This document shows positions 6,916-12,297 of a DNA stretch of 12,297 nucleotides, piece by piece. The notes below the pieces were generated by a model. The model made no database searches. It was not told the DNA's origin and saw only the letters and a list, made by a program, of their open reading frames with translations. Source of the DNA: CAZRAL01 sp964598005 (GTDB taxonomy: Bacteria > Pseudomonadota > Gammaproteobacteria > Burkholderiales > Usitatibacteraceae); the NCBI GenBank assembly GCA_964598005.1, contig CAZRAL010000069.1, forward strand, positions 1 to 12,297, written 5' to 3'. The translations under genes and the position numbers were made by a program. Each line of letters starts with the position of its first letter. The first letter of the stretch is position 1.

Positions 6916-8880
6916 ATGTCGACCATCGAATCGGTTTTGCACGAGAATCGCCTGTTTGCTCCTGCAGAAGCCTTTGTCAAGCATGCCAATGTTTCGGGAA
7001 TGGCGGCTTATCAGGCGTTGTGTGAAGAGGCGGAAAAAGATCACGCCGCCTTCTGGGGCAGGCTGGCGCGCGAAACGTTGCTTTGGTATCGGCCGTTTAC
7101 CAAGCTGCTGAATGAAGCCGATGCACCGTTCTATAAATGGTTTGAGGATGGGGAATTGAATGTGTCCCACAACTGTCTGGATCGTCATCTCCAGACCCAG
7201 CCCAACAAAACAGCCCTCATTTTTGAAAAAGACGACGGTAGTGTTGAAACCTATACATATCAGGACGTTTATCAGCACGTTTGCCGATTGGCGAATGGAC
7301 TGAAGAAGCTGGGGATTGAAAAAGGCGAGCGGGTAATTGTTTATATGCCAATGGGCCCGCAAGCGATATTCGCCATGCAGGCGCTGGCGCGCATTGGCGC
7401 GATTCATTCTGTGGTATTCGGCGGTTTTTCGGCCAAGAGTTTGCATGAGCGCATTATCGACGCCGGTGCGGTTGCGGTGATTACTGCAGATGAAGGGCCG
7501 CGTGGCGGCAAACTGATTCCGCTCAAGGCAACGGTCGATGAAGCGCTGGCGATGGGGGGATGCACAACCATTCGCGATGTAGTGGTTTATGAACGTACAG
7601 GCGGTACGGTAACTTGGCACGCTCCGCGCGACAAAAAATGGAGCGCCGTGATTGCCGACCAGGCCGATCACTGCGAACCCACCCCGCTAGGAGCCGAGCA
7701 TCCGTTATTCATTCTTTATACTTCGGGCTCCACCGGAAAACCCAAAGGGGTTCAGCATGCATCGGGCGGTTATCTGCTGCATGCGATTCTGACCATGAAG
7801 TGGACGTTCGATATCAAACCCACCGATGTATTCTGGTGCACCGCTGATGTGGGCTGGGTGACGGGGCATACCTATGTGGCTTATGGCCCGCTTGCCGCTG
7901 GGGCCACGCAAATCATTTTTGAAGGGGTGCCGACTTTCCCCCATTCGGGGCGTTTCTGGGAGGTGATCCAAAAACACAAGGTGTCGATTTTTTATACGGC
8001 GCCTACCGCCATTCGTTCGCTGATCAAACTGGGGGCGGATCTGCCCAAACAATACGATTTATCAAGCCTGCGCTTGTTGGGAACCGTAGGCGAGCCGATT
8101 AATCCCGAAGCCTGGATGTGGTATCACCGCACTGTAGGCGGGGAACGTTGTCCGATTGTTGATACCTGGTGGCAGACCGAGACCGGCGGCCACATGATTA
8201 CACCCCTGCCGGGTGTGACGCCGACCAAGCCAGGCTCGTGTACGCTGCCGTTGCCCGGCATTGCAGCAGCGATTGTCGATGAGGCCGGGCATGACGTGGA
8301 AAAAGGCAAGGGCGGCTTTCTGGTCATCAAGAAACCATGGCCGTCGATGATTCGCACCATCTGGGGCGATCCGCAACGTTATAAAAAAAGCTACTACCCT
8401 GAAGAATTGGGCGGCAAATACTATCTCGCCGGGGATGGCGCACAGCGCGATGCCGATGGTTATTTCTGGATCATGGGCCGTATCGACGATGTGCTGAATG
8501 TTTCGGGGCATCGTTTGGGAACGATGGAAATTGAATCGGCGCTGGTTGCCAACTCACTGGTTGCTGAGGCGGCTGTTGTGGGCCGCCCGGACGAGTTAAC
8601 CGGCGAAGCCGTCAGCGCATTCGTGGTGTTGAAACAGGCACGGCCCAGTGGCGAAGAGGCGCAAAAAATCGCCAGAGAGTTGCGTGATTGGGTGACGAAA
8701 GAAATTGGCGCCATTGCCAAACCAAAAGATATTCGCTTTGGCGATAATCTGCCGAAGACACGCTCAGGCAAAATCATGCGGCGACTATTGCGCTCCATCG
8801 CCAAAGGAGAAGCGATTACGCAGGATATTTCGACGCTGGAAAACCCGGCTATTCTTGAGCAATTGAAACAAGCGATCTAG
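6916..8880 (+). CDS. acs: Acetyl-CoA synthetase (AMP-forming)
   Basis: Acs activates acetate with ATP and CoA to acetyl-CoA through acetyl-AMP, in the cytoplasm; it allows acetate scavenging and feeds the TCA cycle. The 654-residue product matches the usual 650. Landmarks: N-terminal MSTIESVLHENRLF and NCLDRHL; ATP-binding loop YTSGSTGKPKGV (about 268-279); VDTWWQTETGG (about 415-425), where the tryptophan is the residue that restricts the pocket to acetate in known Acs enzymes; LAGDGAQRD with the ribose-binding Asp near 507; hinge GRIDDVLNVSGHRLG (about 521-535); and PKTRSGKIMRRLLR near 613-626, whose lysine (K619) is the catalytic residue inactivated by acetylation in homologs. All are intact, so the enzyme should be active. 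A propionyl-CoA synthetase (PrpE) is less likely because of the length, the tryptophan and overall similarity. A hairpin follows 10 bases after the TAG; lptG comes next on the same strand, 147 bases on. Divergent from the YqhA-family gene. Confidence 0.96.
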   Translation: MSTIESVLHENRLFAPAEAFVKHANVSGMAAYQALCEEAEKDHAAFWGRLARETLLWYRPFTKLLNEADAPFYKWFEDGELNVSHNCLDRHLQTQPNKTALIFEKDDGSVETYTYQDVYQHVCRLANGLKKLGIEKGERVIVYMPMGPQAIFAMQALARIGAIHSVVFGGFSAKSLHERIIDAGAVAVITADEGPRGGKLIPLKATVDEALAMGGCTTIRDVVVYERTGGTVTWHAPRDKKWSAVIADQADHCEPTPLGAEHPLFILYTSGSTGKPKGVQHASGGYLLHAILTMKWTFDIKPTDVFWCTADVGWVTGHTYVAYGPLAAGATQIIFEGVPTFPHSGRFWEVIQKHKVSIFYTAPTAIRSLIKLGADLPKQYDLSSLRLLGTVGEPINPEAWMWYHRTVGGERCPIVDTWWQTETGGHMITPLPGVTPTKPGSCTLPLPGIAAAIVDEAGHDVEKGKGGFLVIKKPWPSMIRTIWGDPQRYKKSYYPEELGGKYYLAGDGAQRDADGYFWIMGRIDDVLNVSGHRLGTMEIESALVANSLVAEAAVVGRPDELTGEAVSAFVVLKQARPSGEEAQKIARELRDWVTKEIGAIAKPKDIRFGDNLPKTRSGKIMRRLLRSIAKGEAITQDISTLENPAILEQLKQAI

Positions 8881-8890
8881 GGAACTGACC

Positions 8891-8916
8891 AACTGTGCGT
8901 ATCATGCCGCATAGTT
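8891..8916 (+). terminator. Stem-loop after acs (no U-tract)
   Basis: AACTGTGCG (8891-8899) pairs with CGCATAGTT (8908-8916): nine pairs including one G-U, with an eight-base loop. It lies 10 bases beyond the acs stop codon. No run of T follows on either strand, so it is not a classical intrinsic terminator; it could protect the acs mRNA 3' end or be part of a Rho-dependent end. Confidence 0.35.
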
Positions 8917-8970
8917 AGCGCCACTAAAATAAGGAATTCGTTTTTTGCATTTCACTCTTGTCCAAATGCT

Positions 8971-8999
8971 TTATCGTTCCCAAGCTTTACTCATAAAAT
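8971..8999 (+). promoter_or_regulatory. Weak candidate promoter of lptG
   Basis: TTATCG (8971-8976) and TAAAAT (8994-8999) are separated by 17 bases. The -10 hexamer matches the sigma-70 consensus at five of six positions, the -35 at only three. It is the best placed pair in the 147-base acs-lptG gap, where a separate promoter would be useful because lptG is functionally unrelated to acs. Confidence 0.3.
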
Positions 9000-9027
9000 A
9001 AACGATGAGCTACCCAGAATTACTCAT

Positions 9028-10143
9028 GTGACGATTTTATTCCGCTATCTGACCAGGCAGATTTTTGCAGCGACGGCATTGCTTTTCATGGCGCTGCTGG
9101 CGTTGTTTGCCGTTTTTGATGTTATCCGCGAGCTCGGTGATGTTGGCAAAGGCAGCTATGGTATTGGAATGGTGCTGTCCTATGTCCTGCTTTCCTTGCC
9201 GGGACATGTTGTTGTCATTTTCCCCGTTGCGGCACTCCTCGGGACCTTATTGGCGTTGTCGCAGCTTTCCACGCAATCCGAGTTGGCGGTCATGCGTACG
9301 TCGGGATTGCCCATTTCGAAATTGGCCTTCTATGTGTCGCTGATGGGGATCGTTTTTACCCTGATTACTTTTTTATTCGGCGAATTTGTTTCGCCTGCCG
9401 CAGAAGAATTCGCCAAACGATTAAGACTCTCTGCGACCAGTTCGATGGTGGCGCAGGAATTTCGTTCCGGCTTCTGGGTGAAAGACGAGCGCTCGTTTAT
9501 CAATATTCAAACGGTTACCCCCGATAACCAGTTACTCAATATCCGGCTTTATGAGTTTGATCATGCGTTTCGCCTGATCTCCATCCTTATTGCCAAAGAG
9601 GCGACCTATGCAGAAAACAATCGCTGGATCATGAGCGAGGTGGAAAAAACAACGTTTCAGAATGCCCGCGTGCGTATTGAAAAGCTACCAACGGCATCCT
9701 GGAATTCGGCGCTCACGCCTGACCTGCTTTCCGTATTGCGTGTAAAACCAGAGGAAATGTCACTGGCTAATCTGTTTGCCTATATTGATCATTTGCGCGA
9801 TAACAAGCAAAACAGCACGCGATACGAGCTGGCATTGTGGAGCAAGATATTTCGGCCCCTTGCGGTGATCATCATGATGCTATTAGCTATTCCCTTTGCC
9901 ATTCAATCCAGCCGAATGGGCGGGGTAGGGGTCAGGCTTTTACTGGGCACGATGATTGGCTTGGGATTCCATTTCCTGAGTCAGCTTACTGCACATTTAA
10001 CCGTTTTGAATAACTGGCCCCCATTGCTGGCAGCGGCTGCGCCGATATTGCTTTTTATGTTGATTGCCGTGGCGATGCTGGTATGGAAAGAGCACACGCC
10101 ACGCCTGCATAGTCACCGACTAACGGGCGCTGCAAGCCAATAG
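9028..10143 (+). CDS. lptG: LptG, permease subunit of the lipopolysaccharide export ABC transporter
   Basis: LptG pairs with LptF in the inner membrane and, with the LptB ATPase, extracts lipopolysaccharide and passes it to LptC/LptA. The 371-residue product has the LptF/G layout: three membrane helices at about 11-33, 47-72 and 98-120, a periplasmic beta-rich domain (about 121-268), then three helices at about 272-292, 298-320 and 330-353. GKGSYGIG, FPVAALLGTLLALSQLSTQSE, MRTSG and LWSKIFRPLAVIIMMLLAIPF resemble E. coli LptG rather than LptF. The start is a GTG inside ATGTGA; no ATG, GTG or TTG lies upstream in this frame back to the acs stop, and the Shine-Dalgarno is poor. An eight-codon frame (9005-9031) ends in the TGA that overlaps this GTG. 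lptF, usually immediately upstream, is absent here. The TAG stop is the first three bases after the CAA that begins a 151-base inverted-repeat element. Confidence 0.93.
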   Translation: MTILFRYLTRQIFAATALLFMALLALFAVFDVIRELGDVGKGSYGIGMVLSYVLLSLPGHVVVIFPVAALLGTLLALSQLSTQSELAVMRTSGLPISKLAFYVSLMGIVFTLITFLFGEFVSPAAEEFAKRLRLSATSSMVAQEFRSGFWVKDERSFINIQTVTPDNQLLNIRLYEFDHAFRLISILIAKEATYAENNRWIMSEVEKTTFQNARVRIEKLPTASWNSALTPDLLSVLRVKPEEMSLANLFAYIDHLRDNKQNSTRYELALWSKIFRPLAVIIMMLLAIPFAIQSSRMGGVGVRLLLGTMIGLGFHFLSQLTAHLTVLNNWPPLLAAAAPILLFMLIAVAMLVWKEHTPRLHSHRLTGAASQ

Positions 10144-10288
10144 ACTTCTTTCGAAACTTGCTGCGCTTGACATAACGGCGTTGCACGGTGGCTCAAAATC
10201 CTCATTTACTCCCTTGTAAACTCCGCTTTTTCGCCGCCATGTGCCTTGTTTTATCTTCGCTCGCGGCCGTTTCGAAAGAAGTCTATTG
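10138..10288. repeat. 151-base element with perfect 20-base inverted ends
   Basis: The left arm CAATAGACTTCTTTCGAAAC (10138-10157) is the exact reverse complement of the right arm at 10269-10288. The 111-base core has no long frame and carries a smaller hairpin, TTTAC (10205-10209) with GTAAA (10216-10220), in a context reading CTCATTTACTCCCTTG then TAAACTCCG. The element sits exactly between the convergent lptG and RDD genes; both stop codons, TAG at 10141-10143 and minus-strand TAA at 10251-10253, lie inside it. A long terminal stem plus an inner hairpin suggests a dispersed intergenic palindromic element that also ends transcription from both sides. It encodes no transposase and no target duplication is clear. 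That it is present in other copies in the genome is inference, since only one copy is in this window. Confidence 0.8.
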
Positions 10289-10793
10289 AATCGGTGTTGA
10301 CCAAATATGTTCTGGCAAGTCGGTCGTGCAGAAATTGTCTGTCCGGGCTGATCAGCGCCCATAATATGTTGGCGCACAGGGGTAAAAACAACCAAATGGT
10401 AAAAGCAGGGCTGATGCGATGGGGAAAGAATAATAAAATGAGGCCGACCCACGCCGGGCCAAAAAATAATGTTGTCGTGAGCAGTCGCAACAGGGCTTGG
10501 GGCAAACGCAAAGTTGTCCCGGAGCGGCTTACAATTTGAATGCGCCACGTTTTCATGGCCAATGTCTGTCCGCCATGAAGCCAGAACCATAAAAAATACC
10601 CGCCCATAACCGCAAGCAAGTAAATCTGCAGCAATAAAAGCGGCCATCCCGTACGCACCGTTTCTTTCAGGCCGGCAAATGGAAAGGTTGCGATCAGCAA
10701 AAGTGCCAGCAACAGCAATCCTTCATAGATCAGGCACGCCAGTTTACGCCAAATGGACGGCGCAACGGTGTTGGCAGGAAGCGGATGGGGCAC
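10251..10793 (-). CDS. RDD-family membrane protein
   Basis: This 180-residue protein has four hydrophobic segments (about 18-40, 50-72, 104-123 and 130-148) and the RDD-family pattern: an Arg in the first segment (PSIWRKLACLIYEGLLL, R16, with Glu where the family often has Asp), GGQTLAMKTWRIQIV in the loop after the second segment, and SPDRQFLHDRLARTYLV at the end. Family members are inner-membrane proteins, a few of them implicated in ion transport, but most have no known role. The start is a GTG 11 bases after the DUF3106 stop, with no clear Shine-Dalgarno, suggesting translational coupling. It is the last gene of the sigma / DUF3619 / DUF3106 / RDD run. The last 12 residues (SIDFFRNGRERR) and the stop codon are encoded by the inverted-repeat element, so the natural C-terminus was probably near LVNTD. 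Confidence 0.88.
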   Translation of the reverse strand: MPHPLPANTVAPSIWRKLACLIYEGLLLLALLLIATFPFAGLKETVRTGWPLLLLQIYLLAVMGGYFLWFWLHGGQTLAMKTWRIQIVSRSGTTLRLPQALLRLLTTTLFFGPAWVGLILLFFPHRISPAFTIWLFLPLCANILWALISPDRQFLHDRLARTYLVNTDSIDFFRNGRERR

Positions 10794-10804
10794 GAAGACA
10801 AAAA

Positions 10805-11239
10805 TTACAAACTTTTGCCGGAATTTTTTCCGGAATCATCTTTGGGGGTTGATTGCTTTTCTTTCCATTTTTTTCGAATGGCTTGTTGTTTTTCCGGGGG
10901 CAGTTTGGAAAGGTCCTTGTATTTTTTGCGTGCGGCGTTTCGCTGCTCTGGGGTAAGCGCAGCCCACTCCTTGATGCGGGTTTGAAAGCGCTCGCGCTGG
11001 ACAGGTTGCATGCTCGGGTACTTGCGGGCGATACCGATCAACCGTTTTTGCTGAGTACCAGGTAAAGTGGCCCAGTCCTTTTCTAATGGCGCAAGCGTTT
11101 GCTGCTCGTCTTTGGACAATTTGCTCCAAGGGGTTTGAGGAACAGCTTTGGTCGGCTCAGTGGCACGGGTAGCAAGCGGCAGCGCTGCTGTACAAAACCA
11201 GACACAAATGAGGAATATTATTCGGAGCCGTTGATCCAT
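10805..11239 (-). CDS. Secreted DUF3106-family protein
   Basis: This is a 144-residue protein with a Sec signal peptide: MDQRLR, a hydrophobic core (about 7-23), and a likely cleavage site after ATRA (residue 26), so it should act in the periplasm. The mature part is highly charged and predicted helical, with repeated W-x-L-(S/T) and LTPEQ-like turns: WSKLSKDEQQTLAPLEKDW, WATLPGTQQKRLIGIARKYPSMQPVQRERF, WAALTPEQRNAARKKY, LSKLPPEKQQAIRKKW. These match the DUF3106 family of betaproteobacteria, of unknown function. The LTxxQ-like turns recall periplasmic CpxP/Spy/ZraP proteins (similarity of motif only). The Lys/Ser-rich tail ends in DDSGKNSGKSL. The start overlaps the end of DUF3619 by 22 bases, and RDD follows after 11, so the genes are likely coupled. 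Confidence 0.85.
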   Translation of the reverse strand: MDQRLRIIFLICVWFCTAALPLATRATEPTKAVPQTPWSKLSKDEQQTLAPLEKDWATLPGTQQKRLIGIARKYPSMQPVQRERFQTRIKEWAALTPEQRNAARKKYKDLSKLPPEKQQAIRKKWKEKQSTPKDDSGKNSGKSL

Positions 11240-11592
11240 GTATCCATATCCTGATCCAGAAATGCCTGAATGGGTAATTCGTGTCCGAGCAATGCGGCAT
11301 CGATATCAATATTGGGATCCGTAGTTTCATCACCGGGAAAATTGAATACCAGCCAAGCCGTTAACAGGGCAATGACCAGCATAAAAAGCCATGCTTTGCG
11401 GAGCATATTATGCCTTGACAATCCGGATGGGCCGGATGCGATAACCCAACCGAAGACCGATACAGGCTCGCTGTAACTGACCATTGCCTTGCTGCGCGCC
11501 GTGCGCAGCCGCTCCAAAGCGGGCTCATCGATTTTCGTTAGCCCCCAATCGAGCGTACGGGTAATTTGCTTGGAAAATTTTTCTTCGTCCAT
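11218..11592 (-). CDS. DUF3619-family single-pass membrane protein (candidate anti-sigma factor)
   Basis: This 124-residue protein has a cytoplasmic-type N-terminus with MDEEKFSKQITRTLDWGL and PALERLRTARSKAM, as in DUF3619 proteins, one membrane helix at about 66-84 preceded by positive residues (RHNMLRK), and an acidic C-terminal part containing IDIDAALLGHELPIQAFLDQD. By the positive-inside rule the first 65 residues are cytoplasmic and the last 40 periplasmic, which is the topology of membrane anti-sigma factors. It starts 14 bases after the stop of the sigma factor gene, the usual place for an anti-sigma. There is no zinc-binding HxxxCxxC motif. The anti-sigma role is inferred from position and topology, not shown. 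Confidence 0.82.
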   Translation of the reverse strand: MDEEKFSKQITRTLDWGLTKIDEPALERLRTARSKAMVSYSEPVSVFGWVIASGPSGLSRHNMLRKAWLFMLVIALLTAWLVFNFPGDETTDPNIDIDAALLGHELPIQAFLDQDMDTWINGSE

Positions 11593-11606
11593 GGTATGAA
11601 TCCGTT

Positions 11607-12194
11607 TCAGGGTTTGATTGCATCATCCATCGAAACTCCTGCGGCTTGCAGGAATTTGGCTAAAGTATGGGTTGCGCGCGAGCAGTGGATTTTCACACTT
11701 CCTTCTGAACACCCCATGACGCGCGCGGTTTCATTTACGTCTAGACCCTCCCAGTAACGCAGCAGAAAGGCTTCGCGTTGACGCGAAGAAAGTTTTTCCA
11801 GTCCAGTTTCAATGATTTTAAGCAAATCAGCTTGCTGAATCTGATGAATGGGGTTCGGCGAAACGTTGGTTTCTGTATCAATATCCAGGGTCTCCAGCGG
11901 ATCGTGCTCATCGTCGTCCTTGTCCCCGCTTCCCCATGCAGAAAACAGGGTCATCCACGTTGAACGTACTTTTTGGCGCCGGAACCAGTCCCGAATGGTA
12001 TTTTGCAGGATGCGTTGAAACAGCATCGGCAATTCTTCAGCCGGATTGCTGCTGTATTTTTCAGCGAGCTTCATCATGGCGTCCTGCACAATATCCAGCG
12101 CGGCTTCATTGTCATGCACGGCAAAAAGACTCTGCTTGTATGCGCGCCTTTCAACCGAAGCGAGAAATTCCGACATTTCTTTTTGGGTGGGCAG
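11607..12194 (-). CDS. ECF-type RNA polymerase sigma factor, probable CTG start
   Basis: The product has the two-domain ECF layout. Numbering from the first in-frame ATG (12174-12176, 189 residues): region 2 at about 8-72 (FAVHDNEAALDIVQDAMMKLAEKY, then PMLFQRILQNTIRDWFRRQKV), an acidic linker at 82-105 (GSGDKDDDEHDPLETLDID), and region 4 at about 113-175 (LEKLSSRQREAFLLRYWEGLDVNETARVMGCSEGSVKIHCSRA) with its helix-turn-helix. It directs RNA polymerase to a set of promoters not identifiable here. The ATG has no good Shine-Dalgarno; a strong one lies 22 bases upstream and points to CTG at 12192-12194, which would add LPTQKE and restore the N-terminus as I recall it in related proteins (M-x-T-x-x-E-L-S-D-F-L). 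The acidic linker is longer than in many ECF factors. It heads the operon with DUF3619, DUF3106 and RDD. Confidence 0.9.
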   Translation of the reverse strand: MPTQKEMSEFLASVERRAYKQSLFAVHDNEAALDIVQDAMMKLAEKYSSNPAEELPMLFQRILQNTIRDWFRRQKVRSTWMTLFSAWGSGDKDDDEHDPLETLDIDTETNVSPNPIHQIQQADLLKIIETGLEKLSSRQREAFLLRYWEGLDVNETARVMGCSEGSVKIHCSRATHTLAKFLQAAGVSMDDAIKP

Positions 12195-12197
12195 AAA

Positions 12198-12206
12198 CCC
12201 TCCTTT
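12198..12206 (-). promoter_or_regulatory. Strong Shine-Dalgarno that decides the sigma factor start
   Basis: AAAGGAGGG on the minus strand is nearly a perfect anti-16S match. It ends four bases (counted from GGAGG) before CTG at 12194 and 22 bases before the first in-frame ATG. No ATG, GTG or TTG lies at a fitting distance in the sigma frame, so the site supports initiation at CTG. Confidence 0.65.
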
Positions 12207-12297
12207 AACATCAGAAAAAGTGGCAAATGGCTGATTTGTTGATACGTGTCTTGCCTTCGTGTGAAGCTATTATGCCGTATTCAAAGTCGCGATGACT

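Noticed and set aside
6898..7671. 257-codon minus-strand open frame opposite acs
   Set aside because: It lies antisense to the well supported acs gene and its translation shows no family motif; a shadow of GC-rich coding sequence.
8900..8920. Short likeness to a cloning-vector stretch (ATGCCGCATAGTTA)
   Set aside because: The match breaks after 14 bases and is explained by the hairpin after acs; flanks do not match a vector, so contamination is unlikely.
9028..10143. Assignment as LptF instead of LptG
   Set aside because: Motifs GKGSY, FPVAALLGTLL, QSELAVMRTSG and LWSKIFRPLAV follow LptG more closely.
10138..10288. Integron attC site
   Set aside because: Although palindromic, the ends are not RYYYAAC/GTTRRRY core sites and no cassette or integrase context is present.
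10815..10840. CCGGAA/TTCCGG palindrome at the end of DUF3106 as a terminator
   Set aside because: It lies inside the coding sequence, has a four-base A loop and no U-tract on the minus strand, and is explained by the Ser-Gly-Lys repeat codons.
12207..12297. Promoter of the sigma operon at CATAAT near 12267
   Set aside because: No -35-like hexamer at a usable distance; the window ends too close to judge.

Overview
The window reads as chromosome from a betaproteobacterium, most likely of the Nitrosomonadales type (inference). The reasons are the conserved minus-strand cluster sigma factor / DUF3619 / DUF3106 / RDD at the right end, a single-chain class I fumarase of about 504 residues, and typical betaproteobacterial forms of Mfd, Acs and LptG. 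Coding density is high, no gap without a gene exceeds about 260 bases, and I found no tRNA, rRNA, CRISPR array or insertion sequence.

Left part (1-6657). A plus-strand TPR-like protein of uncertain start converges on a minus-strand run that reads, in transcription order, TIGR00645/YqhA-family membrane protein, class I fumarate hydratase, and the transcription-repair coupling factor Mfd. A clear intrinsic terminator lies between fumarase and mfd, only 15 bases before the mfd start codon. The first codons of mfd carry three tandem copies of a 12-base unit.

Middle (6658-10143). A divergent region of about 255 bases separates the YqhA-family gene from acs (acetyl-CoA synthetase), which has a good extended -10 element. 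After acs comes lptG, one of the two LptFG permease subunits of the lipopolysaccharide exporter; its usual partner lptF is not beside it. Acs (acetate activation) and fumarase (TCA cycle) are housekeeping carbon metabolism, Mfd is DNA repair, and LptG is outer-membrane assembly; these genes do not obviously form one pathway.

Right part (10138-12297). A 151-base element bounded by perfect 20-base inverted arms sits between lptG and the convergent RDD gene. It supplies the stop codons of both genes and about the last 12 residues of the RDD protein. Upstream of RDD on the minus strand is a compact four-gene operon: an ECF-type sigma factor, a single-membrane-pass DUF3619 protein (candidate anti-sigma), a secreted DUF3106 protein, and the RDD membrane protein. 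The sigma gene appears to start at a CTG codon placed behind a strong Shine-Dalgarno. This operon is the best candidate for a poorly described system here: its layout resembles sigma / membrane anti-sigma / periplasmic sensor modules such as CnrH-CnrY-CnrX, although no homology to these is claimed.
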